Assembly: GCF_017908035.1 (NCBI RefSeq) | Contig: NZ_JAEQMU010000002.1 | Span: forward strand, 248,001 to 312,000 | DNA: 64,000 bases | Direction of reading: 5' to 3' | Origin: Sphingobacterium tabacisoli | Lineage (GTDB): Bacteria > Bacteroidota > Bacteroidia > Sphingobacteriales > Sphingobacteriaceae | In this document: piece by piece, positions 18,338-27,272 of the stretch | Numbering within the stretch: position 1 is the stretch's first letter | Layout: every line of letters starts with the position of its first letter | Translations under genes and position numbers: made by a program | Notes under the pieces: generated by a model | What the model was told of the DNA's origin: nothing | The model's input: the letters and a program-made list of their open reading frames with translations, nothing else | Database searches by the model: none

Positions 18338-19147
18338 ATGAAAACAAAAAATATGAATAAAGTTATTTTCGGATTGATGGCCCTTTGCGCCTTGTTGCTG
18401 AATGCATGCGTGGTGGGCAAAAAAGTTGTCTATGTAAAGGATATGGGAGTCAATGGACACCATCGGGTGATGGAAGAAGAGCCGATGAAGATACAGAAAG
18501 GGGACCGCTTACGGATTGTTGTGCAGGCCAAAAGTCCAGAGTTGGCCGCGCCATTTAATGGGGGAGCTGGGGCCTATCGCATAGATGCCAGTGGTAATGT
18601 GGAGGCAGTTGCCGAACAGACGAGGGATGCACAGAGTTATGTGGTCAATAGTCAAGGGGCTATCGATTTTCCCGTGCTAGGAAATATTCCGTTGGAAGGG
18701 TTGACCTTAGAGCAGATTAACGAGAAAATAACCACAAAATTGAAGACAGGTGGAATGATCGCAGAGCCTCTGGTAAAAGTAGAACTACTAAACTTTAAAG
18801 TGAGTGTCGTAGGAGCGGTAGTCCGGGAAAACGTGTTGAATGTGGAGAATGCGGAAATGACACTGATGGAGGCTATAGCGCTTTCCGGAGGATTGAAACC
18901 CAACGCCGCACCTGATCAAATTAAAGTCATTAGAGAGGAAGGTGGCATAAGAAGAATAATTGTTCATGATATACAGTCCAAGAGTTTTTTCGACTCACCA
19001 GCTTATCACCTGAGACAGAATGATATTGTATATGTAACTCCTAGATCTGCTGAGGATACGCCCCGCGAAAATAGAAGCTGGCGTTTCTGGACGACTGCAA
19101 TGGGGGTAGTCTCTATTGTTCTGGCAGCATTAACACTTGCAAAGTAA
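18338..19147 (+). CDS. wza: Wza-like polysaccharide export lipoprotein
   Basis: This outer-membrane polysaccharide export protein has about 269 residues. It has a lipoprotein signal ending in LLLNAC, followed by MKIQKGDRLRIVV, which starts the Poly_export domain. A SLBB domain then follows (VSVVGAVVRENVLNV, LMEAIALSGGLKP). RQNDIVYVTPR precedes a C-terminal hydrophobic helix (FWTTAMGVVSIVLAALTLA) that probably crosses the outer membrane. It forms the export channel and partners with Wzc. The start at 18338 gives a normal signal peptide; an upstream start adds seven residues. Confidence 0.92.
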   Translation: MKTKNMNKVIFGLMALCALLLNACVVGKKVVYVKDMGVNGHHRVMEEEPMKIQKGDRLRIVVQAKSPELAAPFNGGAGAYRIDASGNVEAVAEQTRDAQSYVVNSQGAIDFPVLGNIPLEGLTLEQINEKITTKLKTGGMIAEPLVKVELLNFKVSVVGAVVRENVLNVENAEMTLMEAIALSGGLKPNAAPDQIKVIREEGGIRRIIVHDIQSKSFFDSPAYHLRQNDIVYVTPRSAEDTPRENRSWRFWTTAMGVVSIVLAALTLAK

Positions 19148-19151
19148 GAAT

Positions 19152-21527
19152 ATGGTTAAAAATAAAGATACAGAGGGAGTAATACAGGAGCAACGGGATC
19201 CATCGCTGAATGTATTAGATGTATTAAAGTATTTGCTGTCGTACTGGCCCTGGTTCTTAGCGTCGATTTTGCTATTCGGAGGATATTACCTATACGATTA
19301 TAGTAAAACCCCTTTTATGTACGGACAGGCGCAGACGGTATTGATAAAGACACCTGCAAATACGCCTGCTACGGCGCGATTTACAAGGGCTAGTGCTGGA
19401 TATAACAGCGTTAGTGTCGCGAGTGAGACGTTACAGTTACGGTCAAAAGAACTGATGCGTCAGGCGGTAGAGCATTTAGGCGCTGACATAAGCTACTCGC
19501 ATAAAGTTGGTTTACGTATTTATGAGCTTTATGATAAATCTCCAATAAAGGTGAAAATCCTAAAGGGATTGCCACAAGATACATGGAGTCTGGTGATTAC
19601 ACCGATCAGTAAGGATAGTGTAGAGGTAGGGGGATGGAAGGATAATATGGATCGGGCACCTGTACGTCTGGCTATTGGGCAGGCATTTCGAACGCCTTTA
19701 GGGGAGATACAACTGGACTCTACAAGTCACTATTTGCCCCGTTCTTTTGGTAAAAGTATACGGGTTGAAAAATTTGCCAGAGAGTATATGGTCAACTTCT
19801 TCTTGAGTAATCTGAAAATTAAGCAAATGGAAGATGATGCTTTCCTGCTGCAGATGCATCTTGAAGATCGGTCTGCTCGTCGTGCTGGTGATATTCTGAC
19901 AGAGCTGATCACGGTCTACAACCGTACAGCATTGGAAGATTTAAATCAAACGGCTGTGAATACAGCTGATTTTATAAAGAACCGATTGCAGATCATTGAG
20001 GAGGAATTGTATGAAGTAGAAACGGATATCGAGAAACTGAAGGTTAACAATCAAGGGGTAGATGTAGCGATGGCCGGACAGCTATATGTTGCCGAAGGAA
20101 GGGCATTCCAGACGCAACGTACACAGATTGAAACGGATAAAAGGCTGGTGGAGATGATGCGTGATTACCTGACTGCCGATGGTAAGTCGAAGGAGTTGAT
20201 CCCCAATAATACGGGGTTGGTGGACGCTAATGTGGAAGGACAGATCGTGGAGTATAACAAAGCCTTATTGAGGCGTAATCGACTGGAGGAAGGAAGCAGT
20301 ATGGCCAATCCGGTGGTACAGGAGTTGGACCAAGGGCTGGGCGCCATGCATACGAATATCCTGAGAGCTATTAACAATACGTTGTCTGGTCTGCAGGTGA
20401 AGATTAATAATGTACAGCGGGAAGAAAATCAAGTGAAAGGACAGGTAATGCAGATTCCTGGTAAGCAGCGCATGATTCTAGAGGTCGAACGAAAGCAAAA
20501 AGTGAAAGAAGACTTATATCTTTTTTTGTTGAACAAACGGGAAGAAAATGCATTGAACCAAGCGATGACGGAGGACAATATACGTATTGTGGATCCTGCT
20601 TATGGCTCAGAAGCGCCGATGTATCCCAGTCGTGTGCGTAAAGTCGGGATGGGACTAGCAGTGGGGACTGTTCTACCTGCAGTAGTTCTGTTATTGATGC
20701 TGATGCTAGATACCGGTGTACGCAGTAGACAGGATATACAGAAGGTGGTGACGGCGCCATTTTTAGGAGAGCTGCCGATGGAGAAAAAGTATGATGATAA
20801 GGGCGTGGCGGTATCTAAAGCAGGACGCGATCCTTTGACAGAGGCTTTCCGGATTCTGAGGACTAATATCAATTTTATGGCGGTAGATGGAGCACCGCCC
20901 CAGGTGATAACGTTTAGTTCCTTTACCATAGGTGCGGGAAAGACATTTAACGTGATGAATTTGTCTGCTACGGTTTCCTATCTGAAAAAGCGTGTGGTAA
21001 TGGTGGATCTGGATTTGAGGAAAGGTACACTGACCAGGCGAATGGGGATTAAGTTTAAAAAGGGAGTTACCCATTACCTGTCAGATAGTTCGGTCAAGAT
21101 TGATGACGTGGTCTATAAAAGTGAATTATCGGATGGTGTAGACTGTGTGCCTATTGGGGTTTTGGCGCCCAATCCTGTTGAACTGTTACTCAGCCAACGG
21201 TTGGATGAGCTGATTCGAGAGTTGAAATCACGCTACGATTATATTATAGTGGATGGTGTACCTGTTGCTATCGTCGCGGATGCAAGTATTATTAGCCGTA
21301 TATCTGATTTAACTTTATTCGTGATACGTGCAGGGAAAATGGACCGCAGGCAGTTACCTGAACTTGAAAAGTTGTATCAATCGAACAAGCTAGCCCGGTT
21401 GGGCGTTGTTTTAAATGGAGTGAAGTTAGGAAGTGGAGCTTACGGATATGGTCGATATGGATATGGGAACTATGGGTATAGCTATGGTGATGAGAAAAAA
21501 TCGCTATGGAAAAAAATATTTGGATAA
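19152..21527 (+). CDS. wzc: Wzc-like polysaccharide co-polymerase and tyrosine autokinase
   Basis: This 791-residue inner-membrane BY-kinase controls chain length and export. An N-terminal Wzz-type domain starts with a helix (YWPWFLASILLFGGYYLY), a long periplasmic coiled-coil region follows, and the second helix is VGTVLPAVVLLLMLML. The cytoplasmic kinase has Walker A FTIGAGKT (about residue 594), Walker A' VVMVDLDLRKG and Walker B YDYIIVDGVPV. The C-terminus carries a tyrosine cluster (YGYGRYGYGNYGYSYG), the autophosphorylation tail. The partner phosphatase is likely the PHP protein at 23244. A strong terminator follows. Confidence 0.94.
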   Translation: MVKNKDTEGVIQEQRDPSLNVLDVLKYLLSYWPWFLASILLFGGYYLYDYSKTPFMYGQAQTVLIKTPANTPATARFTRASAGYNSVSVASETLQLRSKELMRQAVEHLGADISYSHKVGLRIYELYDKSPIKVKILKGLPQDTWSLVITPISKDSVEVGGWKDNMDRAPVRLAIGQAFRTPLGEIQLDSTSHYLPRSFGKSIRVEKFAREYMVNFFLSNLKIKQMEDDAFLLQMHLEDRSARRAGDILTELITVYNRTALEDLNQTAVNTADFIKNRLQIIEEELYEVETDIEKLKVNNQGVDVAMAGQLYVAEGRAFQTQRTQIETDKRLVEMMRDYLTADGKSKELIPNNTGLVDANVEGQIVEYNKALLRRNRLEEGSSMANPVVQELDQGLGAMHTNILRAINNTLSGLQVKINNVQREENQVKGQVMQIPGKQRMILEVERKQKVKEDLYLFLLNKREENALNQAMTEDNIRIVDPAYGSEAPMYPSRVRKVGMGLAVGTVLPAVVLLLMLMLDTGVRSRQDIQKVVTAPFLGELPMEKKYDDKGVAVSKAGRDPLTEAFRILRTNINFMAVDGAPPQVITFSSFTIGAGKTFNVMNLSATVSYLKKRVVMVDLDLRKGTLTRRMGIKFKKGVTHYLSDSSVKIDDVVYKSELSDGVDCVPIGVLAPNPVELLLSQRLDELIRELKSRYDYIIVDGVPVAIVADASIISRISDLTLFVIRAGKMDRRQLPELEKLYQSNKLARLGVVLNGVKLGSGAYGYGRYGYGNYGYSYGDEKKSLWKKIFG

Positions 21528-21589
21528 TTTTTTTATTTCTAAATAAAACTAATAGACATCTTGTTTGTTGTATTGTTATGGGAATAAAA

Positions 21590-21626
21590 CCTACAGTTAG
21601 ACTGTAGGCATTTTTAATTTTTTTTG
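21590..21626 (+). terminator. Intrinsic terminator after wzc
   Basis: The perfect stem CCTACAGT / ACTGTAGG with loop TAG (21590-21608) is followed by a T-rich tract. It lies 62 bases after the wzc stop and probably ends the long exopolysaccharide transcript. Confidence 0.85.
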
Positions 21627-21645
21627 CCAAGTGTTTTGGGGACCT

Positions 21646-21664
21646 AACGCTATATAATAGCGTT
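21646..21664. promoter_or_regulatory. Perfect 19-bp palindrome, candidate operator
   Basis: AACGCTAT-ata-ATAGCGTT lies 36 bases upstream of the start codon of the membrane LuxR-type gene and just after the wzc terminator. It has no T-tract, so it looks more like a protein-binding site or a 5' UTR hairpin than a terminator. An autoregulatory site is possible; that is inference. Confidence 0.45.
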
Positions 21665-21700
21665 TTGTAAATGTTTGGTGAATTTTTATCTATCTAGAAA

Positions 21701-23182
21701 ATGAATCTGTTGTTTGCTAAGCATCTTTTGCCATTAATGGTCTTTTTATTTTTTCTCATCAGCAATACTGCAGTTAGCGGTGGTAATTCTATGGTGAAGG
21801 GGTATTCTCTTGAAAAAGGGGAGTGGGTATCTGTTGAATCTGTCGACCTCCTACAACCGACAATAGTGGAACAAAATGCATTTGACTTTTTGTTTGATGT
21901 CGATAGAAATAAAGGGTTACTGAAATCTGAAGATTATCGCTTCCTATTGGCGCAATCCTTGGTCAACCAGGGTAAGATCAAAGAACTGGTTGCAATAGAT
22001 AGCTATATTTTTAAAGAAATAGGGGTATCTGAATACCTTTTAAAGACCTTGGAGCAAGCGTCTGAATTAGCAACAGGATTGTCTGACAAAAATCAGAAAT
22101 ATTTCTACTCCTGCCTAATCGATGCATCGATTGGGGGACTAAAGGCCTCGGTAGAGGAACAGCAAAAATGGTATGCCAGCGCGTATCAAAAACATCTATT
22201 GATTGATCCAAAAACAGAAGAGTTTAGGCAGACTGAATTGATTGGTTTAGCTAGTCAGGCTATGGCTCTCTCGCTATCTCAAAAGGCTGTAGAAGCGGAA
22301 AGGGTCTTTTTGCAAGGAATCGCTCGTATAGATGAAAGCAAAGTAGGAGAAGAAGATTATTACTTATTGTTCAAATACATTCATTTTTTGGTCGAGACTA
22401 AGGCCTATGACAAGATCGATAAATGGTTAAGCTATAGTTTGTCTCTGGCGGAAACGGGAAATGAAGCTTATTATAAAACACTAACATATTACCATTTAGT
22501 TCTTTTGAAAGCTAAGCAGGGACTTCCAGAGGCGTCTGCTCAGTATCTGCGCGACTATCAACTATCGAAGGTACAGCTGAGTAGCAAGGAGCTAGTGCGG
22601 ATTGCATTTGTAGAAAGTAGCTATTATGATTACGGAAATACCGCTTTTGTTAAACAGGATAAAGGCATAATGGCTTTCTCGGGGCTCGCAATTTTGATCA
22701 TTGGAGCTGTTGTTGGAACATCGGTGTATTTGCAACGGTCTGGTAAGCGAGCTGAACTCCCTCTTGAAGAGGAGGTTGAACCTGAGAGATTGGTAGGATG
22801 GTCGATTGTTCCGCAAGATGCTTTAGAAACATCACTGTACGATATCGCTCCTAGTGAGACTATCGTGGAGTTGAAAGCCTCACCGGTAGAGGATATCAGT
22901 GATTTGAAAAAAATGGCGGAAAATAACGACCCGTTATTTATGAAAAAGTTTAAGCAGTTCTTTAGAGATTTTGCAGAATGTGTAGGAAGAAAAGCGGAGA
23001 CTCCATTGAATTTGGCAGAGCTGGAAGTCTGTGCCTATACAAAACTGGGATATACGACCAAAGAAGTAGCCTATTATCGCGGAGACTCTATCCGTTCGGT
23101 AGAAAATAGGAAATATAGAATCCGTCGTAAGTTGAATCTGCCTAGAGATGTGGATTTTACGGATTGGGTTTTGACAGCATAA
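21701..23182 (+). CDS. Membrane-tethered LuxR-type regulator with TPR-like periplasmic domain
   Basis: This 493-residue protein has three parts. A signal peptide or N-terminal helix (LLPLMVFLFFLISNTAVSG) leads into a helical, TPR-like region (about 30-320). A transmembrane helix FSGLAILIIGAVVGTSVYL lies at about 325-345. The C-terminal LuxR-type helix-turn-helix (about 435-485) contains LAELEVCAYTKLGYTTKEVAYYRGDSIRSVENRKYRIRRKL. By topology the N-terminal part would be periplasmic and the HTH cytoplasmic. This type is common in Bacteroidota. Its place between wzc and the phosphatase suggests it senses envelope or EPS state and controls the locus. Confidence 0.8.
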   Translation: MNLLFAKHLLPLMVFLFFLISNTAVSGGNSMVKGYSLEKGEWVSVESVDLLQPTIVEQNAFDFLFDVDRNKGLLKSEDYRFLLAQSLVNQGKIKELVAIDSYIFKEIGVSEYLLKTLEQASELATGLSDKNQKYFYSCLIDASIGGLKASVEEQQKWYASAYQKHLLIDPKTEEFRQTELIGLASQAMALSLSQKAVEAERVFLQGIARIDESKVGEEDYYLLFKYIHFLVETKAYDKIDKWLSYSLSLAETGNEAYYKTLTYYHLVLLKAKQGLPEASAQYLRDYQLSKVQLSSKELVRIAFVESSYYDYGNTAFVKQDKGIMAFSGLAILIIGAVVGTSVYLQRSGKRAELPLEEEVEPERLVGWSIVPQDALETSLYDIAPSETIVELKASPVEDISDLKKMAENNDPLFMKKFKQFFRDFAECVGRKAETPLNLAELEVCAYTKLGYTTKEVAYYRGDSIRSVENRKYRIRRKLNLPRDVDFTDWVLTA

Positions 23183-23243
23183 ATTTTTGAATGATAAGTG
23201 TCGTTCAGAACCTATTTTGAGAATGGACTAAAAAAGTTGCTGT

Positions 23244-23993
23244 ATGTCACTATGGAATAAGATTTTTGAGAAGCATAAGGAGGGAAAGAAAGGCAAATTG
23301 GCCTGGTTGGGGTGTGATATGCATAATCATGTGCTACCTGGTATAGATGATGGTGCCAAAACTGTCGCCGATTCGCTTGTCCTGATTCAGGGATTAAAAG
23401 ATCTCGGTATAGACCGTTGTATCGCGACTCCGCATGTTATCTCTGGGGTGTATGATAATACGGTAGATGATATTGCCGAGGCGTTGGGTAGACTAAAGCA
23501 GGAATTGACGTCAAAGAACATGGAGTTTTCCATCGGTCACTCGGCCGAGTATATGCTTGATGAAGGTTTCTTGAATATTCTAGATCATAACAGGCTGTGT
23601 GCCTTGCCCAATAACTATGTACTGATAGAAATGTCTTATCTGGCCGAATCCAATATGCTTATGGAAGCAATATTCAGGTTACAGAGCGAGGGGTATTTTC
23701 CTATACTGGCTCATCCTGAGCGTTATAATTATTATCATCAGGATTTTAACCAATATAAAATAATCAAGGAGATGGGGGCACTCCTTCAGTTGAATGTACT
23801 CGCTATTTCTGGATACTACGGTAATCAGGTAAAGTTGACCGCGGCAAGGCTGATTAAAGAGGGGATGTATGATTTTGTAGGGACGGATATGCATCACGAA
23901 CGCCATCTTAATGCCATAAAAGGAGTGGTCGATCGCTATGATGTTGAAGCCTTATTGAAGCATAACCCTATAAAAAATGCGACAGCTTTTTAA
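23244..23993 (+). CDS. CpsB/YwqE-type tyrosine phosphatase (PHP fold)
   Basis: This 249-residue metal-dependent phosphatase matches the CpsB/CapC/YwqE family. DMHNHVLPGIDDGA holds the first metal ligands and the family hallmark. ATPHVI, LAHPERY and TDMHHERH supply the further PHP histidines and aspartate. It probably dephosphorylates the tyrosine tail of Wzc, so that cycling between the two sets EPS chain output. The gene is 61 bases after the regulator gene and faces the acrB end, with a shared terminator between. Confidence 0.9.
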   Translation: MSLWNKIFEKHKEGKKGKLAWLGCDMHNHVLPGIDDGAKTVADSLVLIQGLKDLGIDRCIATPHVISGVYDNTVDDIAEALGRLKQELTSKNMEFSIGHSAEYMLDEGFLNILDHNRLCALPNNYVLIEMSYLAESNMLMEAIFRLQSEGYFPILAHPERYNYYHQDFNQYKIIKEMGALLQLNVLAISGYYGNQVKLTAARLIKEGMYDFVGTDMHHERHLNAIKGVVDRYDVEALLKHNPIKNATAF

Positions 23994-24015
23994 GCTCTAA
24001 CGAGTTTTCTTTAAT

Positions 24016-24059
24016 ATAATAACAAAGGCCAATACAAACGTATTGGCCTTTGTTATTAT
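24016..24059. terminator. Bidirectional terminator between convergent operons
   Basis: A 20-bp stem (core AACAAAGGCCAATAC / GTATTGGCCTTTGTT, loop AAAC) has A-rich and T-rich outer arms on both sides. It sits between the phosphatase stop and the acrB stop and can serve both strands. Confidence 0.88.
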
Positions 24060-24077
24060 GGAACATATGATCGCGTA

Positions 24078-27000
24078 TTAATGCGCACTCAATTGTTTTT
24101 TCTTTTCTTCGTCAAAACCAGCTTCTAATTCCGCTAATTTTTTCTTTCCGTAAGCTAATCTTGTGATAACCACAAATAGCACAGGAACGATAAAGATGGC
24201 TAAGAATGTCGCGGCAGCCATACCTCCAAATACAGTCCAGCCGATAGTCTGACGGGACACCGCACCAGCACCTGTAGAAAGCATCAAAGGAATAATACCC
24301 AAGATAAACGCAAGTGATGTCATGATGATCGGACGTAGACGGAGCTTGACAGCATCCAAGGTCGCTTCGAGTAAGTTCATACCGATATCTACACGTTCTT
24401 TGGCAAACTCTACGATCAAAATCGCGTTTTTGGCGGCTAGACCAATAATGGTGACTAGACCAATCTGCGCAAAGATGTTATTGTCGAGTTGCGGAATGAA
24501 CATCAATGTTAATATAGCTCCGAATACCCCTAGCGGAACCGAAAGAAGGATGGAGAACGGTACAGACCAACTCTCGTACAGAGAAGCTAGAAGTAAGAAT
24601 ACGAAGAGAATACACAAGGCAAAAATCTGTATTGTTTTTGAACCTGATTGTTTCTCTTGTAACGTCAGTCCGGAGAACTGATAGTCATATCCAGCCGGTA
24701 AGGTCTGAGCAGCTACTTCTTCTAGTGCCTTGATCACATCACCGGAACTGTATCCTGGTGCAGCACCACCGGATATATCAATCGCTCTAAAGATATTGTA
24801 GTGATTGATAATAGATGGCATGGTCACTAGATTATAATTGACCAGTGCACTCATCGGTACAGGTTGACCTTTGACATTATTTACATAAAGCTTGTTAATG
24901 TCCTCGATTCCCATTCTATATTCTACATCCGCTTGTGTTACAACACGGAAGTTACGGCCGTATTTGGTGAAGTCATTGACATAGCTACTACCTAAATAAG
25001 CAGATATGGTCGAGTATATACTAGCGATAGGAACTCCCATACGTTTTGCCTGCTCTCTGTTTACTTCCAATTTGTAGTTTGGAGAGTTGGAGTTAAATAG
25101 GGTATAGGCCATGCCGATTTCTGGACGCTGGTTGGCAGCCATTAAGAACTTACCTACTGTAGCCTCAAATTCTTTGATATCTACTGTTTGTAAATCCTGG
25201 ATCTGTAAGGAGAAACCACCAGATGCACCTAGACCTGGAATCGCAGGAGGTGTAACGGCTAGTACGCGGGCTTTGTCATATTGCGCGTATTTCTTCATGA
25301 TGGCACCCGTGATATCGTTTGCTGTACGCTTACGGTCTTTCCAAGGTTTCAAGGATACGAACAATGTTGCACCATTCGGTTTGAACGCTCTGTTTAAGAT
25401 ATTAATACCCGAAATAGAGGTTACGTATTTGATCTCAGGAAAATCTTTACGGAATTCTTCTTCCAGCTCTTCAAGGATAGCATCCGTACGGGCTGAGGAA
25501 GCACCCTCAGGTAGTGTGACACCTGCGAAGAACATTCCTCCATCTTCGGAAGGGATAAAACCTGTAGGTTTTTTCATAAACATCCAGCCTGTACCGATAA
25601 AAATACAAAGTAGTACAATCAGTACGAGAGGAGTAGCTTTGATTGCTTTTTTAACACCTCTAGAGTAGGAGTAGGTTACTTTTTCAAACCATAAGTTGAA
25701 TTTGTAGAAGAACTTGTTAAGTCCTTTCGAATCTTTGGTTACTGCCGTCGGCTTTAACATGATCGAACATAATGCCGGAGTCAATGTCAAGGCGATGAAT
25801 GCGGAAAGCATAACGGATACCGCAATCGTGATCGCAAACTGTTGGTACAATTTACCTACCATTCCGGGGATGAAACCTACAGGAACGAATACCGCTGACA
25901 AAATCAAGGCAATAGCGATTACAGGAGCCGTGATATCTTTCATGGCACGCATGGTCGCTTCTTTTGCACTCATTTTATAATGGTCGATATAATGCTGTAC
26001 CGCCTCTACCACAACGATGGCATCATCCACAACGATACCGATGGCGAGTACAAAGGCAAGCATGGTAAGGTTGTTGACGGAGAATCCAAACATCAAGAAG
26101 AAGATGAAGGTACCCACAATGGAAACCGGAATAGCAAGTACTGGAATCAATGTCGCTCTCCAGCTCTGTAGGAAGAAGAATACAACCAATGTTACCAATA
26201 AAAGGGCTTCTACTAGGGTATGGATTACGGATTCGATAGATGCGTTGACCACAGATACCGTTTCGTAACCGATTACATAATCAACATCCTGAGGGAAAGA
26301 TTCCTTGAGTTTTTCTAGTGATGAGAAAATACCCTCCGCTGTTTCCACAGCATTACCTCCAGGAGTCTGACTGATCATCATACCTGTAGATACCATACCG
26401 TTTACTTTGGTAGTCGTACCGTAACTGAACTGACCAAGCTCTACGCGAGCAACGTCTTTTAGTAATACGATAGAACCATCTTGGTTGGTTTTAACAACGA
26501 TGTTTTCAAAGTCTTCTACTTCTGATAAATCAGAGTCCGTAATTACAGGATACTCAAATACGGTGGATGACTCTTGTGGCCTTCCGCCCACAGATCCTCC
26601 CGGGATACGGATGTTCTGCTCCGCGATAGCAGCAGATACATCAGACGGAGTCATTTTTATATTAGCAAGTTTATTGGCATCTAACCAGACACGCATCGAG
26701 AAAGGCTGTCCAAATGCGGTTACATCCCCCACACCCTTGACACGCATAATCGCATCCTTGATGTAAAGGTTGGCATAGTTGGACAGGAACTTATCATCTC
26801 TGGTTCCATTTGGCGATACCAGGGATACCAACATCAAAATGTCGGTATTGGCTTTACGGGTTGTAACTCCTAGACGACGAACGGCTTCTGGCAAGGCAGG
26901 TTCTGCGATACCCACACGGTTCTGTACGTCTAGTGTGGCAATATCAATATCGGTACCTACTTCAAAGGTAACGGTGATTTGAGACTGTCCATTGGATGTA

Positions 27001-27248
27001 CTGTTGGAAGACATGTAAATCATTCCCGGTGTACCGTTGATCTGACTTTCAATAGGTGTCGTAACCGTCTGTTCGACGGTCTGCGCATCTGCTCCTGTAT
27101 AGTTGGCCGTTACGGTAACGGTCGGAGGAGCGATGGAAGGGTATTGACTGATAGGCAATGTGGATACGGCAATCACCCCTATGATGGTGATCAGGATGGA
27201 TATAACCATCGCCGTAACGGGCCTTTTAATAAATACTTCTGATATCAT
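24078..27248 (-). CDS. Multidrug efflux RND transporter, AcrB/MexB type (HAE1)
   Basis: This 1056-residue inner-membrane pump has the full length of HAE1 RND proteins. The N-terminus is MISEVFIKRPVTAMVIS. TM4 carries the proton-relay pair in AIGIVVDDAIVVVEAV, and the second half repeats the fold (FAQIGLVTIIGLAAKNAILIVEFA). Porter-domain motifs such as GNAVETAEGI are also present. It exports hydrophobic compounds or drugs with the adaptor and channel encoded upstream. It is the last gene of the tetR-tolC-acrA-acrB operon and ends at a shared terminator. The substrate range is not readable. Confidence 0.95.
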   Translation of the reverse strand: MISEVFIKRPVTAMVISILITIIGVIAVSTLPISQYPSIAPPTVTVTANYTGADAQTVEQTVTTPIESQINGTPGMIYMSSNSTSNGQSQITVTFEVGTDIDIATLDVQNRVGIAEPALPEAVRRLGVTTRKANTDILMLVSLVSPNGTRDDKFLSNYANLYIKDAIMRVKGVGDVTAFGQPFSMRVWLDANKLANIKMTPSDVSAAIAEQNIRIPGGSVGGRPQESSTVFEYPVITDSDLSEVEDFENIVVKTNQDGSIVLLKDVARVELGQFSYGTTTKVNGMVSTGMMISQTPGGNAVETAEGIFSSLEKLKESFPQDVDYVIGYETVSVVNASIESVIHTLVEALLLVTLVVFFFLQSWRATLIPVLAIPVSIVGTFIFFLMFGFSVNNLTMLAFVLAIGIVVDDAIVVVEAVQHYIDHYKMSAKEATMRAMKDITAPVIAIALILSAVFVPVGFIPGMVGKLYQQFAITIAVSVMLSAFIALTLTPALCSIMLKPTAVTKDSKGLNKFFYKFNLWFEKVTYSYSRGVKKAIKATPLVLIVLLCIFIGTGWMFMKKPTGFIPSEDGGMFFAGVTLPEGASSARTDAILEELEEEFRKDFPEIKYVTSISGINILNRAFKPNGATLFVSLKPWKDRKRTANDITGAIMKKYAQYDKARVLAVTPPAIPGLGASGGFSLQIQDLQTVDIKEFEATVGKFLMAANQRPEIGMAYTLFNSNSPNYKLEVNREQAKRMGVPIASIYSTISAYLGSSYVNDFTKYGRNFRVVTQADVEYRMGIEDINKLYVNNVKGQPVPMSALVNYNLVTMPSIINHYNIFRAIDISGGAAPGYSSGDVIKALEEVAAQTLPAGYDYQFSGLTLQEKQSGSKTIQIFALCILFVFLLLASLYESWSVPFSILLSVPLGVFGAILTLMFIPQLDNNIFAQIGLVTIIGLAAKNAILIVEFAKERVDIGMNLLEATLDAVKLRLRPIIMTSLAFILGIIPLMLSTGAGAVSRQTIGWTVFGGMAAATFLAIFIVPVLFVVITRLAYGKKKLAELEAGFDEEKKKQLSAH

Positions 27249-27272
27249 TATTATTTATTTAGCGTCTGGCAA

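Noticed and set aside
21400..21490. Tyr/Gly repeat at the wzc end as a tandem DNA repeat
   Set aside because: It is the tyrosine-rich phosphorylation tail of a BY-kinase; the DNA repeats follow from the protein sequence.
25111..25668. Long open frame antisense to acrB
   Set aside because: It lies wholly inside the well-supported acrB gene. The high codon bias of acrB leaves open frames on the other strand; there is no family match or start signal.
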